Positions 40,773-49,430 are shown, numbered from the stretch's first letter. The stretch is 64,000 nucleotides of DNA from an uncultured Oscillibacter sp. (GCA_910583695.1 CAJTZL010000008.1:1-64000), one strand, 5' to 3'. Made by a program: numbers and translations. The notes: generated by a model not told the origin, from the letters alone.

Positions 40773-41630
40773 TCAAAAGATGCTTAGCTGTTCACAGAAT
40801 GGGTCTATTTCCGAGGGCCGGAAGTCCGCTTCCGGCTCCAGGGGCTTTGGAGGGTCCAGCGGAGTTTCATTTATCGCTTCCACGCCGTCCCACTGGTATG
40901 GGAACATCCAGCTTGCGTCCTGTACCATGCCGGTTTTGCAGAAATCATGGTCATGGACACACACGGCATCCAGGCCGGGATTGTAGAAGTAGACGTTTGA
41001 AGCATGTTCCGCTTTTTTGAGTGGCCGGGAATGGAAATACAGGTGCTTCCCTACGTCCTTGCCCCGAAGGGACAGTTCCTTGCTGACATACTTGGTTATG
41101 TAGAAGGATGTTGCTACAGGGTGCTTAATGGGGCCCAGGGAGCAAAAGCCGAACTTGTCCATGTAATCCGTCCAGTTAAGATAATCACTGTTCACCAAAT
41201 ACCAGGGCTCCGGGCGGCGGAACCGCCGGAGGACCCCGTCCGGGAGCCCGGAGAGGAGGCCGTGGACGTGCCACGCGCCGTCCTCATGGTGCTCCGGGAT
41301 AAGGAGATACTGCAACTGCGTGCCGTAGGCTTTGCGTTTGTCCCTGATGAACTGGGAGAGCTTTTGCTGATACTCGTCCAGATCGTAACGGTTGAATTTG
41401 GTTTTATCCAGAGTACCAGTGAAGAAGAAGTCCCAGGGATTGCACAGGGCGTATTGCAGGACCAGAGACTTTGCCCGGCAGAACGCCTCGTTCAGCTTGG
41501 CGTCATAGTGCTGTTCATGCTCCTTATCACGGACACGGGGGTTCTCCGGGTCCCGGACGCCTTTGAAGGCCACGACCTTGTAAATTTCCTCGCTGTACTG
41601 GTGAATAGAGTAAAGAGGCGAAATGCCCAT
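40773..41630 (-). CDS. HUH-type rolling-circle replication initiator of the phage
   Basis: 285 residues. Motif I FFFTGTLD (68-75), the HUH metal site HVHGLLSG (His121, His123) and a catalytic-Tyr helix SFYITKYVSKE (Tyr177/Tyr181 with Lys180) are in the order of gpII/Rep nickases. It should nick the replicative form at the plus-strand origin to start ssDNA synthesis. ATG 41630 lies 7 bases after the stop of a 30-codon ORF. No helicase domain. Confidence 0.85.
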   Translation of the reverse strand: MGISPLYSIHQYSEEIYKVVAFKGVRDPENPRVRDKEHEQHYDAKLNEAFCRAKSLVLQYALCNPWDFFFTGTLDKTKFNRYDLDEYQQKLSQFIRDKRKAYGTQLQYLLIPEHHEDGAWHVHGLLSGLPDGVLRRFRRPEPWYLVNSDYLNWTDYMDKFGFCSLGPIKHPVATSFYITKYVSKELSLRGKDVGKHLYFHSRPLKKAEHASNVYFYNPGLDAVCVHDHDFCKTGMVQDASWMFPYQWDGVEAINETPLDPPKPLEPEADFRPSEIDPFCEQLSIF

Positions 41631-41637
41631 AGCGCAA

Positions 41638-41730
41638 TCACTTCCCGGAAAACGTTATGGAGTCAAGTACCCTCTGCGGGGCTTTCGCCCCGCTTCTTTG
41701 AGGGCCTCGACCGTGCATATCTCCCGACAT
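41638..41730 (-). CDS. Possible 30-residue leader ORF before rep
   Basis: ATG 41730 to TGA, weak ribosome site GGTGA. Basic and low in hydrophobics (GPQRSGAKAPQRVLD). It contains a GNRA-type hairpin GCGGGGC-TTTC-GCCCCGC (41676-41693), which reads GAAA on the coding strand. It could couple translation to rep or simply be the origin region. Confidence 0.3.
   Translation of the reverse strand: MSGDMHGRGPQRSGAKAPQRVLDSITFSGK
41676..41693. other. Tetraloop hairpin upstream of rep, possible nick-site region
   Basis: 7-bp GC stem with a GAAA loop on the minus (coding) strand. HUH nickases often act at or near small hairpins close to their own gene; the exact nick site is not identifiable here. Confidence 0.4.
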
Positions 41731-41753
41731 TCACCGGCGAGGAAGGTTACAGG

Positions 41754-41909
41754 CTAGGGTTGGGGTTGGTCCGCCGCCCGGGACGGAAAAACCAGGTCCC
41801 AGAAGTGGAACCAGTAACAGGACTGGCACACCGGAGGGACCGGGGGAACGTCGTGCCCAGGGGGGAAGAGCGGGCACAGGTCGCAGGGGTCCAGCATTGC
41901 GGGAGCCAT
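41754..41909 (-). CDS. Small zinc-ribbon-like phage protein (51 residues)
   Basis: ATG 41909 overlaps the preceding stop by one base (TGATG). CDLC and CQSC pairs (about residues 9-12 and 28-31) make a likely four-Cys metal site; between them is a Pro-rich linker and after them an aromatic stretch (YWFHFWDLVF). Possibly a DNA-binding accessory of the ssDNA-binding protein. No family recognised. Confidence 0.6.
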   Translation of the reverse strand: MAPAMLDPCDLCPLFPPGHDVPPVPPVCQSCYWFHFWDLVFPSRAADQPQP

Positions 41910-42142
41910 CAGGCTTTTGCCATGCCGTCGCACCTGCCGAAGCGGTTATACGAGACGTTTACCTCGTCGCCCACTTTCGGCTGATACTCCCACTTGTTCA
42001 GCTTAGCGTCCGTGACGAAAATGCGTTCGGAGCCGAGACCTTCCCCCTTTTCCAGGGGATACGTCAGGTAGATGTTCCTGCCGCTGATTTGGGACTTGTC
42101 CTCTCCGGTGAAGGACGAGGGCCTGATGCCTATGATTTTCAT
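41909..42142 (-). CDS. ssDNA-binding-like protein of the phage (pV-like)
   Basis: 77 residues, beta-rich and compact (MKIIGIRPSSFTGEDKSQIS, IYLTYPLEKGEG, VGDEVNVSYNRFGRCDG): the size and OB-type strand pattern of inovirus gene V proteins. First gene of the minus-strand phage operon, before the zinc-ribbon peptide and Rep. ATG 42142 follows AGGAGGCAAC. Assigned from size, pattern and position, not from clear identity. Confidence 0.65.
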   Translation of the reverse strand: MKIIGIRPSSFTGEDKSQISGRNIYLTYPLEKGEGLGSERIFVTDAKLNKWEYQPKVGDEVNVSYNRFGRCDGMAKA

Positions 42143-42200
42143 GTTGCCTCCTGCCTTTCTTCTCTTACGGGGGCTGAGGGGCGGCCCCCTAAATATAATT

Positions 42201-42230
42201 TGACAGCCGGACATGGCTTGTCCGACTGTC
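42201..42230. promoter_or_regulatory. 12-bp inverted repeat upstream of the phage early genes
   Basis: GACAGCCGGACA (42202-42213) and TGTCCGACTGTC (42219-42230), 11 of 12 pairs, 5-base loop. On the minus strand a TATATT box follows closely. It could be a repressor operator or a hairpin of the phage intergenic region. Confidence 0.5.
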
Positions 42231-42252
42231 CATTTTCAATATACAACTTGCC

Positions 42253-42268
42253 CTGCCCCTGCTGCGGG
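42253..42268. other. Right prophage end, putative attR (16-bp direct repeat)
   Basis: CTGCCCCTGCTGCGGG, same as at 33224-33239. Nine bases to its right begins what looks like the host promoter of smc. Confidence 0.55.
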
Positions 42269-42276
42269 CTTGAACC

Positions 42277-42305
42277 TTGCAAAAGGGAATTTGATGTGGT
42301 AAAAT
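42277..42305 (+). promoter_or_regulatory. Probable host promoter for smc and downstream genes
   Basis: TTGCAA (42277-42282), 17 bases, TAAAAT (42300-42305). The following 200 bases (42306-42511) hold no gene and form the leader; AAAGGGGCG precedes the smc start. The prophage therefore lies directly upstream of this promoter. Confidence 0.72.
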
Positions 42306-42511
42306 AAAATGCTATGTCAGATTTCCTTTGATTTCCAGAAAGAGAATCGTTCTGCCGGAAAAACGGGGAGAGCACAGGGAATCTGCACGGATTGCTACAC
42401 CGCCTGAGCCCAAAGATGCGCCGGAAGCGGAGCGGCCGCAAAGCATGTGGAGAGCACCGAGCCCCTGCGGCGCAATGGGTTGACGGGCTTTGAACAGAAA
42501 GGGGCGTTATT

Positions 42512-45500
42512 GTGTACCTGAAGGCGCTGGAAATTCAGGGCTTCAAGTCCTTTCCGGACAAGACCGTTCTGAACTTCGGGGAGGATATCACCGCCATCGT
42601 GGGTCCCAACGGCTCGGGGAAATCCAATATTTCCGACGCCATCCGCTGGGTCATGGGAGAACAGAGCGCCAAGGGCCTCCGGGGCGCGAAGATGGAGGAC
42701 GTCATCTTCGGCGGCACGGAGCAGAGGAACCAGGTGGGCTTTGCCCAGGTGACGCTGGTGCTGGACAACACGGAGCGCATCTTCCCCTCTATGGAAGAGG
42801 CGGAGGTGGCCGTCACCCGCCGGTATTACCGCAGCGGAGAGAGCGAATACTACATCAACCGCCAGTCCGTCCGGCTCAAGGACGTGACGGAGCTGTTTCT
42901 GGACACCGGCCTTGGCCGGGAGGGGTATTCCATCATCGGCCAGGGCAAGATTGACGAAATCCTCTCCACCCGGAGCAGCGAACGCCGGGAGATTTTTGAG
43001 GAGGCCGCCGGCATTGCCCGCTTCCGGCACCGGAAGGAGGAGGCGGAGCGGAAGCTGGAGCGGACGGAGGAGAATCTGGTCCGCATCAACGACAAGATTT
43101 CGGAGCTGGAGCTCCAGGTGGAGCCTCTGCGGGATCAGGCGGAGAAGGCGAAGCAGTATCTCATCCTCCGGGACGAGCTGCGGGTGCTGGAGATCTCCGT
43201 GTGGCTGGAGAACCTGGACGCCCTGAAAATCAGCGCCCGGAAGCTGGAGATGGACTTCCACGCCGCCGAGAAGGAGCGGGACGAGGCCCGGGCGGCCCTG
43301 GATGCCCTCTACGCCGAGGGGGAGCGCTTCGGCGAGGAGATGCGGCAAAAGGACATGGAGGCGGAGCAGGTCCGGGGAGAGGCCGGAGAGCTGGACGCCC
43401 AGGCCAAGGACCAGTCCGCCGCCATCGCGGTGCTGGAAAGCGGCATCGCCCACAACCAGGAGAACATTGACCGGGCCCGGACGGAGCTGGTGGAGTCCGA
43501 CAGCCGGGCCGGCGGGCTGGCGGACCAGTCCGCCCGGGAGAAGGACCGGGCGGAGGAGCTGTCCCGGCGCCTGGAGGAGCTGAGCGCGGGGCTGGAGTCC
43601 CTGTTGGAGAGGGCCCGGACCGCCGCCGCCCAGGCAGGGGGCAGGCAGTCGGAGGCGGAGGCCCTCCGAGGCCGGGAGGCCATGGCCGCAGCAGCCGCCG
43701 CCGACGCGCGGGCGGAAGCCGCCGCCGTCGCCGCCGAAAACGGCCAGCTGGAGGAGCGGCGGAAGGCCGTGGAGGCGGAAAGAGCCTCTGCGGAGGAACA
43801 GCAGGAGCAGACCCGGCAGGAGGCCCGGGTCAACCGCCGCGCGCTGGAGGAGGCCCGGGACGACGCCACGGCCGCGGGCAACATCATCGCGGGCCACAGC
43901 CTGCGGATGGAGGAGCGGGAAAAAAAGGCCGCCGCCGCCGCAGAAAGGCGGATGAAGCTGACCATGGACTCCGGGGCCCTGGAGAACCGCATCCGGCTTT
44001 TGACGGAGATGGAGAAGGACTACGAGGGCTTTTCCAAGGCGGTGAAGCTGGTGTGCCAGAACCGCCTCCGGGGCGTTCACGGCCCTGTGGCGGGGCTGAT
44101 GAAGACGGAACAGCGGTACACCGTGGCCATCGAAATCGCCCTGGGGGCGGGGCTCCAGAACATCGTGGTGGACCGGGAGGAGGATGCCAAGGCCGCCATC
44201 GGCTATCTGAAACAGCGGGACGGGGGCCGGGCCACCTTCCTGCCCCTCACGGCCATCCGCGGCGAGGAGCTGCGGCCAAACGGCGTGGAGCGGGAATATG
44301 GCTTCGTGGGCATCGCCTCCCGGCTGGTGAGCTTCGATCCCCGGTATCAGAATATCTTCCAGAACCTCCTGGGCCGGACGGTCATTGTGGAGGACCTGGA
44401 CTGCGGCATCACCCTGGCCCGGAAATACCACAATGCCTTCCGCATCGTCACCTTGGACGGACAGGTCATCAACCGGGGAGGCTCCATGACCGGCGGCTCC
44501 ACTTCCCGGAACTCCGGCGTGCTGAGCCGGGCGGCAGAGCTGGAAAAGCTCCACGGCCGGGCCGGGCAGATACAGGAACAGCTGGAGGCCGCCAGACAGG
44601 AGGAGGAGGTTTTTCAGCGGGACCTTGCCGCTGCCCGCTACGACCTGGAAACCGCCGAGAGCCAGCGCCGCCGGGCGGAGGACGAGGTTTTGCGGCTGGA
44701 GGGGGCGAAAAACCACTTTGACAGCCTGCTCAAATCCCTGGGGGAGAATTTGGAGAACCTGACGGGAGAGCTGGAGAGCCTGACCGGCCATCTGGCGGAC
44801 AACCAGCGGCGGGAGGAAGCGGCGGAGCAGGCCATCGCCCGGCAGGAGGCGGAGGCCGCAAAGTACCGGGAGCAGGCCGCGCAGGCCCTCTCCGGCCAGT
44901 CGGAGCTGCTGGCCCGGTCCAGCGCTCTGACGGAGGAAATCACCGCCCGGAAGGAGGAGCTGGCCGCCCTCACCGCCGAGCGGGACGCCGCCCTCCGGCG
45001 GGCCGCGGACCTGCGCCGCTTGGCGGCGGAGCTGACGGGGGACCGGCGGCAGAAGGAGGAGACCCTGGGGAATTACCAGGAGGCCATCGAAAAGGCCCTG
45101 GCGGAGATCGACCGCCGCCGGGAGGATATGAGCGCTTTGAACCAACGGCGGAAGGACTGCCAGGAGCGGCTGAGCGCCCTGAACGAGGAGAAAATGGCGC
45201 TGGAGGCCCGGCGCACCGCCCAGAACAAGGCCAGCCAGGAGATGAACGAGAACCTCTTGAACCTGGAGCGGTCCGCCTCCCGGCTGGAGCAGAAGCTGGC
45301 CACCTCCGGCATGGAGGAAAAGCAGATTCTGGACCGGCTCTGGGAGCATTACGAGCTGAGCCACAGCGACGCCCAGGCCCAGCGCATGGAGCTGGAAAGC
45401 GTCCCCAAGGCCGCCCGGCGGATCGGGGAGCTGAAAAAGGGCATTGCCGCCTTGGGGACCCCCAACATCGGCGCCATTGAAGAGTACGAGCGGGTGAACA

Positions 45501-46072
45501 CCCGATACACCTATCTGACGGACCAGAGGGACGACGTGGAACGGGCCAAGGGAGAGCTGGAGACCATCATCGGCGGCATCACCGGGGAGATGACCCGGAT
45601 TTTCGCGGAGCAGTTCCAGCTTTTGAACGAGAGCTTCCAGGCCACGTTCCTGGAGATGTTCGGCGGCGGACAGGCCCAGCTGGAGCTGGAGGACGAGACG
45701 GACATCCTGAACTGCGGCATCGAAATCAAGGCCCAGCCGCCGGGAAAGACGCTGAAAACCATCTCCCTGCTCTCCGGCGGCGAGAAAGCCTTTGTGGCCA
45801 TCGCCCTGTACTTCTCCATTTTGAAGGTCCACCCCACACCCTTCTGCGTCATGGACGAGATCGAGGCGGCGCTGGACGATGTGAACGTCACCCGCTACGC
45901 CCGGTACATGCGCCAGCTGGCGGGGAGAACGCAGTTCATCGTCATCACCCACCGCCGGGGCACCATGGAGGAGGCCGACGTGCTGTACGGCGTGACCATG
46001 CAGGAAAAGGGGGTGTCCAAGATTCTGACCATCAATTTGAACGACATGGCAAAGGAATTGGATATTGAGTAA
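42512..46072 (+). CDS. smc: Chromosome segregation ATPase SMC
   Basis: 1186 residues, full length. N-terminal Walker A GPNGSGKSN (near 32-40), Q-loop region, two long coiled coils (about 160-480 and 670-1000), a hinge (about 510-650: GVHGPVAGLMKTEQRYTVAI, RGGSMTGGS) and a C-terminal signature LLSGGEKAFVAIAL with Walker B PFCVMDEIEAALDD. With ScpAB (not in window) it condenses and resolves chromosomes. GTG start. Usually rnc precedes smc in Firmicutes; here the prophage lies upstream instead. Confidence 0.97.
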   Translation: MYLKALEIQGFKSFPDKTVLNFGEDITAIVGPNGSGKSNISDAIRWVMGEQSAKGLRGAKMEDVIFGGTEQRNQVGFAQVTLVLDNTERIFPSMEEAEVAVTRRYYRSGESEYYINRQSVRLKDVTELFLDTGLGREGYSIIGQGKIDEILSTRSSERREIFEEAAGIARFRHRKEEAERKLERTEENLVRINDKISELELQVEPLRDQAEKAKQYLILRDELRVLEISVWLENLDALKISARKLEMDFHAAEKERDEARAALDALYAEGERFGEEMRQKDMEAEQVRGEAGELDAQAKDQSAAIAVLESGIAHNQENIDRARTELVESDSRAGGLADQSAREKDRAEELSRRLEELSAGLESLLERARTAAAQAGGRQSEAEALRGREAMAAAAAADARAEAAAVAAENGQLEERRKAVEAERASAEEQQEQTRQEARVNRRALEEARDDATAAGNIIAGHSLRMEEREKKAAAAAERRMKLTMDSGALENRIRLLTEMEKDYEGFSKAVKLVCQNRLRGVHGPVAGLMKTEQRYTVAIEIALGAGLQNIVVDREEDAKAAIGYLKQRDGGRATFLPLTAIRGEELRPNGVEREYGFVGIASRLVSFDPRYQNIFQNLLGRTVIVEDLDCGITLARKYHNAFRIVTLDGQVINRGGSMTGGSTSRNSGVLSRAAELEKLHGRAGQIQEQLEAARQEEEVFQRDLAAARYDLETAESQRRRAEDEVLRLEGAKNHFDSLLKSLGENLENLTGELESLTGHLADNQRREEAAEQAIARQEAEAAKYREQAAQALSGQSELLARSSALTEEITARKEELAALTAERDAALRRAADLRRLAAELTGDRRQKEETLGNYQEAIEKALAEIDRRREDMSALNQRRKDCQERLSALNEEKMALEARRTAQNKASQEMNENLLNLERSASRLEQKLATSGMEEKQILDRLWEHYELSHSDAQAQRMELESVPKAARRIGELKKGIAALGTPNIGAIEEYERVNTRYTYLTDQRDDVERAKGELETIIGGITGEMTRIFAEQFQLLNESFQATFLEMFGGGQAQLELEDETDILNCGIEIKAQPPGKTLKTISLLSGGEKAFVAIALYFSILKVHPTPFCVMDEIEAALDDVNVTRYARYMRQLAGRTQFIVITHRRGTMEEADVLYGVTMQEKGVSKILTINLNDMAKELDIE

Positions 46073-46080
46073 GGAGGAGC

Positions 46081-46341
46081 ATGATGAGTCTGCGGCAGAA
46101 GATACGGATGACTCTGGGGATGTTCGCGGTGTCTGCGGTTATGATGGCGGCGGGCATTTGGATGGAAAGTGTGGCGGTGTCAGGCGCAGGGGGACTTTTG
46201 TTCCTGGCGGCGATTATGACGGCCCTGTTCTGCTGGCGCTGTCCGAACTGCGGCAAAGGCTTCAATCCGCCCTTCAAGAAAAAGAAGTGCGCCCGCTGCG
46301 GGCGGGAGATTGACTACGAGGCCCGGGAGAAAAAGTTTTGA
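46081..46341 (+). CDS. Small membrane protein with C-terminal zinc ribbon
   Basis: 86 residues: two hydrophobic segments (GMFAVSAVMMAAGIWME, GAGGLLFLAAIMTALFCW) and a four-Cys zinc ribbon (CPNCGKGFNPPFKKKKCARC G). It starts 8 bases after smc with GGAGGAGC, so it is co-transcribed. Function unknown. The next 281 bases, to ftsY, contain no supported gene; they are less GC-rich and hold the inverted repeat AGCCATCATCATGGCT. Confidence 0.78.
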   Translation: MMSLRQKIRMTLGMFAVSAVMMAAGIWMESVAVSGAGGLLFLAAIMTALFCWRCPNCGKGFNPPFKKKKCARCGREIDYEAREKKF

Positions 46342-46622
46342 TTCCACCGGCCTGAGGGGAACCGGGAGAAAACCTGGGGGCGGACACATACCCCCTACCA
46401 CCGGATCAGAGGCAGCGGAAAGAGGAGCTGGTCCATTCGTCATCGAACAAATCCCCGGTCAATTTCATTGCGCGAGGGAAGTCATTCCGGCTCCGCCGAT
46501 CATTCAGCTGCGGCCCCCCGTCCCCCGCAAGTCGTTCCTTCTTTTTCTCTATTGGGCCGGAGACAAATGGGGAGTGCATTGCACCAGCCATCATCATGGC
46601 TGAACACCACCAGGAGGCATCT

Positions 46623-47495
46623 ATGGGTTTCTTTGACAAACTGAAAAAAATCACCACCAATCTGTTCACCACCTACACCGAGGCCGACGAGGCCTTCTTT
46701 GAGGAGCTGGAGGAGACCTTGATTCTATCGGATTTCGGCATGGAAATCGCCGTAGACACGGTGGAGAAGCTCCGGGAGAAGGTCCGAAAGGAAAAACTCG
46801 TGAGCCAGGAGGAGGTCCGCGCCGCTCTCCGGGAGATCATCGTGGACACGCTGAACGTGGGCACCACGGAGGTGAACGTCTCCACCTCTCCCTGCGTCTT
46901 CCTCTTCATTGGGGTCAACGGCGTGGGAAAAACCACCTCCATCGGCAAGATGGCAAATCTCCTCCGTTACGGCGGGAAGAAGTGCCTCCTCTGCGCGGCG
47001 GATACCTTCCGGGCCGCCGCCGCCGACCAGCTGGAAATCTGGTCGGAACGGGCGAAGGCCGACCTGATCCGCCAGCACGAGGGGGCGGACCCCGGCGCGG
47101 TGCTCTTCGACGCGCTCCAGGCCGCCAAGGCCCGGGGCGTGGACGTGGTGCTCTGCGACACGGCGGGGCGGCTCCACAACAAGGCCAACCTCATGGCGGA
47201 GCTTGCCAAGCTCTCCAAGATCATCGACCGGGAGTGCCCCGGCGCGGCCCGGGAAACCCTGCTGGTGCTGGACGCCACCACGGGCCAGAACGGTTTGATT
47301 CAGGCCAAGACCTTCAAGGAGGCGGCAGGGCTGACGGGCATCATCCTCACCAAGCTGGACGGCACCGCCAAGGGTGGCATCGCCGTGGCCATCGCCCGGG
47401 AGCTGGGCGTCCCCGTCAAGTTCGCCGGGGTGGGAGAGGGCATTGACGACCTCCGGCCCTTTGATTCGGAGGAATACGCCGAGGCCATTATTTAA
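46623..47495 (+). CDS. ftsY: Signal recognition particle receptor FtsY
   Basis: 290 residues: N domain (GFFDKLKKITTNLFTTYTEA) and G domain with GVNGVGKTTSIGKMA, DTFRAAAADQLEIW, DTAGRLHNKANL, LDATTGQNG and TKLDGTAKGG. There is no acidic A domain, as in many Gram-positives. It docks SRP-ribosome complexes at the membrane. AGGAGG before ATG 46623 fixes the start. Confidence 0.96.
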   Translation: MGFFDKLKKITTNLFTTYTEADEAFFEELEETLILSDFGMEIAVDTVEKLREKVRKEKLVSQEEVRAALREIIVDTLNVGTTEVNVSTSPCVFLFIGVNGVGKTTSIGKMANLLRYGGKKCLLCAADTFRAAAADQLEIWSERAKADLIRQHEGADPGAVLFDALQAAKARGVDVVLCDTAGRLHNKANLMAELAKLSKIIDRECPGAARETLLVLDATTGQNGLIQAKTFKEAAGLTGIILTKLDGTAKGGIAVAIARELGVPVKFAGVGEGIDDLRPFDSEEYAEAII

Positions 47496-47510
47496 AAGGA
47501 GGCGGGCGCT

Positions 47511-47747
47511 GTGTTTGACCACTGTCCCCGCTGCGGGGAGGCTTTGACGCCGGGTTTCGTGCGGAGCGGACAACGCAGCATTCTGTGGACTCCCTCCGAC
47601 AAACGCAGAGTTTCGTATCTGCCCATGTGGGAGGGGGAGTTTTCTCTCCCCGGGGAATGCCTGTGGAACGGGGCGAAGTGCCCGGCCCGGCACTGTGAGA
47701 AATGCGGTCTGATTTTGATTGAGACAAAAGAGGAGGAATCAACTTGA
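47511..47747 (+). CDS. Small zinc-ribbon protein (DUF6487-like)
   Basis: 78 residues with CPRCGE near the start and CEKCGLIL near the end, and the typical GEFSLPGECLWNGAKCPARH middle. It has a GTG start after AAAAGGAGG and overlaps rph by 4 bases (TTGA). Function unknown; common small protein of clostridia. Confidence 0.75.
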   Translation: MFDHCPRCGEALTPGFVRSGQRSILWTPSDKRRVSYLPMWEGEFSLPGECLWNGAKCPARHCEKCGLILIETKEEEST

Positions 47748-48466
47748 CCAGAGAGGACGGCCGAGCTTTTCATGAGCTGCGGCCTGTGACCATTACTACG
47801 GATTTTGTCAAATTTGCCGAGGGCAGCTGCCTGATTCAATGCGGGGACACCATGGTTCTCTGCTGCGCCAGCGTGGAGGAGAAGACGCCGCCCCATGTCC
47901 CCTACGGAGAGGGCTGGATTACCGCCGAGTACTCCATGCTCCCCCGGGCCAACCGGGAGCGGAGCCGCCGGGATGTCTCCAAGCTGAAGCTCTCCCCCCG
48001 GAGCGCGGAGATTCAGAGGCTGGTGGGCCGGTCCCTCCGGTCCGCCGTGGATATGAAGCGGCTGGGGGAGCGGACCATCACCATTGACTGCGACGTGCTC
48101 CAGGGGGACGGGGGGACCCGTACCGCCTCCGTCACCGGGGGCTTTGTGGCCCTGGCCCTGGCCTGCCGGAAGCTGGTGGAGAACGGTGATCTGGGGGCCA
48201 GCCCCATCCGGCACTGCGTCACCGGCGTGTCCGCCGGGATTGTGGACGACACGCCCCTGCTGGACCTCCGCTACAGCGAGGACAGCCGGGCCCAGGTGGA
48301 TCTGAACTGCGTGATGAACGAGCTGGGGGAGCTCATTGAAATCCAGGGTACCGGCGAGGGCCGGGCGTTCAGCCCCACGGAGCAGCAGGAGCTGGTCCGA
48401 TTGTGCGCCAAGGGCTGCAAGGAGCTGCTGGCGATTCAAAAGGAAGCGTTGGGAGGGAAATTCTGA
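47744..48466 (+). CDS. rph: Ribonuclease PH
   Basis: 240 residues. Typical blocks are GSCLIQCGDTMVLCCASVEE, GWITAEYSMLPRAN, IQRLVGRSLRSAVDM, IDCDVLQGDGGTRTASVTGG and VDLNCVMNELGELIEIQGTG EG. A phosphorolytic 3'-exonuclease that trims tRNA and other RNAs. TTG start with AGAGGAGGAATCAAC, overlapping the previous stop. Its stop overlaps the rdgB start (TGATG). Confidence 0.95.
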   Translation: MTREDGRAFHELRPVTITTDFVKFAEGSCLIQCGDTMVLCCASVEEKTPPHVPYGEGWITAEYSMLPRANRERSRRDVSKLKLSPRSAEIQRLVGRSLRSAVDMKRLGERTITIDCDVLQGDGGTRTASVTGGFVALALACRKLVENGDLGASPIRHCVTGVSAGIVDDTPLLDLRYSEDSRAQVDLNCVMNELGELIEIQGTGEGRAFSPTEQQELVRLCAKGCKELLAIQKEALGGKF

Positions 48467-49062
48467 TGGCGGAAAAGTTTGTGCTGGCCACCCACAACCC
48501 CGGGAAGCTGGCGGAGATGAAGGCGATTTTATCCGAACTGGGCGTGGAGGTAGTCAGCCCCGCCGAGGCTGGGGTAGAGGTGGACGTGGAGGAGACCGGG
48601 ACCACCTTTGCCGAGAACGCCATGCTGAAGGCCAAGGCCGTCTGCGCCGCAGCGGGCCTGCCCGCCATTGCCGACGACTCCGGCCTCTGCGTGGACGCCC
48701 TGAACGGCGGCCCGGGGGTCTACTCCGCCCGCTACGGCGGGGAGGGCCTGGACGACCGGGGACGGTGCATGCTCCTTCTCCGGGGAATGCGGGGACAGAC
48801 CACCCGGGCGGCCCACTTCACCTGCGCCGTGGCCTGTGCCTTCCCCAACGGGGATACCCTGGAGGCGGAGGGCCGCTGCGACGGGGCCATCGCCTTCGCC
48901 CCTCTGGGGGAGGGCGGTTTTGGCTACGACCCGGTGTTCCTGCTGCCGGAGAAGGGGAAGACCTTCGGCCAGCTGGGCCCGGAGGAGAAGAGCAAAATTT
49001 CCCACCGGGGAAAGGCACTGGCGGCCTTCACGGAGAAGCTGGGAACTTATCTCAGGAAATAA
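48466..49062 (+). CDS. rdgB: XTP/dITP pyrophosphatase (RdgB/HAM1)
   Basis: 198 residues: substrate loop FVLATHNPGKLAEMKAIL, TGTTFAENAMLKAKAV, catalytic ADDSGLCVDALNGGPGVYSA R, GFGYDPVFLLPEKGKTF and the C-terminal SHRGKALAAF. It removes non-canonical purine nucleotides. The rph-rdgB pair is conserved in many bacteria. GGGAGGG precedes ATG 48466. Confidence 0.95.
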   Translation: MAEKFVLATHNPGKLAEMKAILSELGVEVVSPAEAGVEVDVEETGTTFAENAMLKAKAVCAAAGLPAIADDSGLCVDALNGGPGVYSARYGGEGLDDRGRCMLLLRGMRGQTTRAAHFTCAVACAFPNGDTLEAEGRCDGAIAFAPLGEGGFGYDPVFLLPEKGKTFGQLGPEEKSKISHRGKALAAFTEKLGTYLRK

Positions 49063-49085
49063 ACGTCTGAAAAGGAGAATGCGCT

Positions 49086-49430
49086 ATGTTCAAATACAGT
49101 GAGGAAGACGGGGCCTATTTGGCGGAGCTGAGCGGAATAGAGTTTGTTTGCGAGGAGCCCTCCGGGGAACTGGAGGCGGCGGCAAAAAAGCTGGCGGAGC
49201 TCTATGAGGACCGGCTGCCTGAAATTGCCGCCTACATTCTGCCCGGACTGGAGAATATGTTTGAGGGCCTGACGGTGGAAAAACTGATTGCCGATCTGGG
49301 AACCCCTCAGATTGATCTGGATGTAAGCACCATCACATATTTGGAGCAGACGCTGGACGAGAGCCACATCTTTACACTGGAGTTTGACGGGGCAATGGAG
49401 GAGCTTCTGGAGTTCACCGTGGACGGCTAA
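49086..49430 (+). CDS. Hypothetical acidic protein (114 residues)
   Basis: Acidic, soluble, no Cys pairs except one Cys near residue 22; helical segments (ELEAAAKKLAELYEDRLPEI, ITYLEQTLDESHIFTLEFDG). Good ribosome site AAAAGGAGA. It sits between rdgB and yhbY in the same direction. I do not recognise a family. Confidence 0.65.
   Translation: MFKYSEEDGAYLAELSGIEFVCEEPSGELEAAAKKLAELYEDRLPEIAAYILPGLENMFEGLTVEKLIADLGTPQIDLDVSTITYLEQTLDESHIFTLEFDGAMEELLEFTVDG

Larger units (their letters stand above)
33224..42268. mobile_element. Integrated filamentous phage (inovirus-type prophage), about 9 kb
   Basis: Bounded by the 16-base direct repeat CTGCCCCTGCTGCGGG. Inside, in transcription order on the minus strand: ssDNA-binding-like protein, zinc-ribbon peptide, HUH replication initiator, three tiny membrane or unknown proteins, anchored receptor-binding-like protein, 81-residue membrane protein, Pro-rich anchored protein, 45-residue membrane protein, coat-like protein, Zot/pI ATPase. 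The plus strand carries two small DNA-binding-like genes, an IS30-type transposase and two lone small genes. This order (replication, capsid/adhesion, assembly) is that of Inoviridae. No secretin is present, as expected for a host without an outer membrane. Confidence 0.85.

Noticed and set aside
42395..45952. Open frame of 1185 codons antisense to smc
   Set aside because: It mirrors smc almost base for base, has no ribosome site or domain, and arises from high GC in third positions. The same applies to long antisense frames under the lyase, transporter, FapA-like, BlaR1-like and hybrid kinase genes.
46342..46622. SRP RNA gene (ffs) upstream of ftsY
   Set aside because: The conserved GGUGC...GGAAGGAAGCA loop of the small SRP RNA was not found here.
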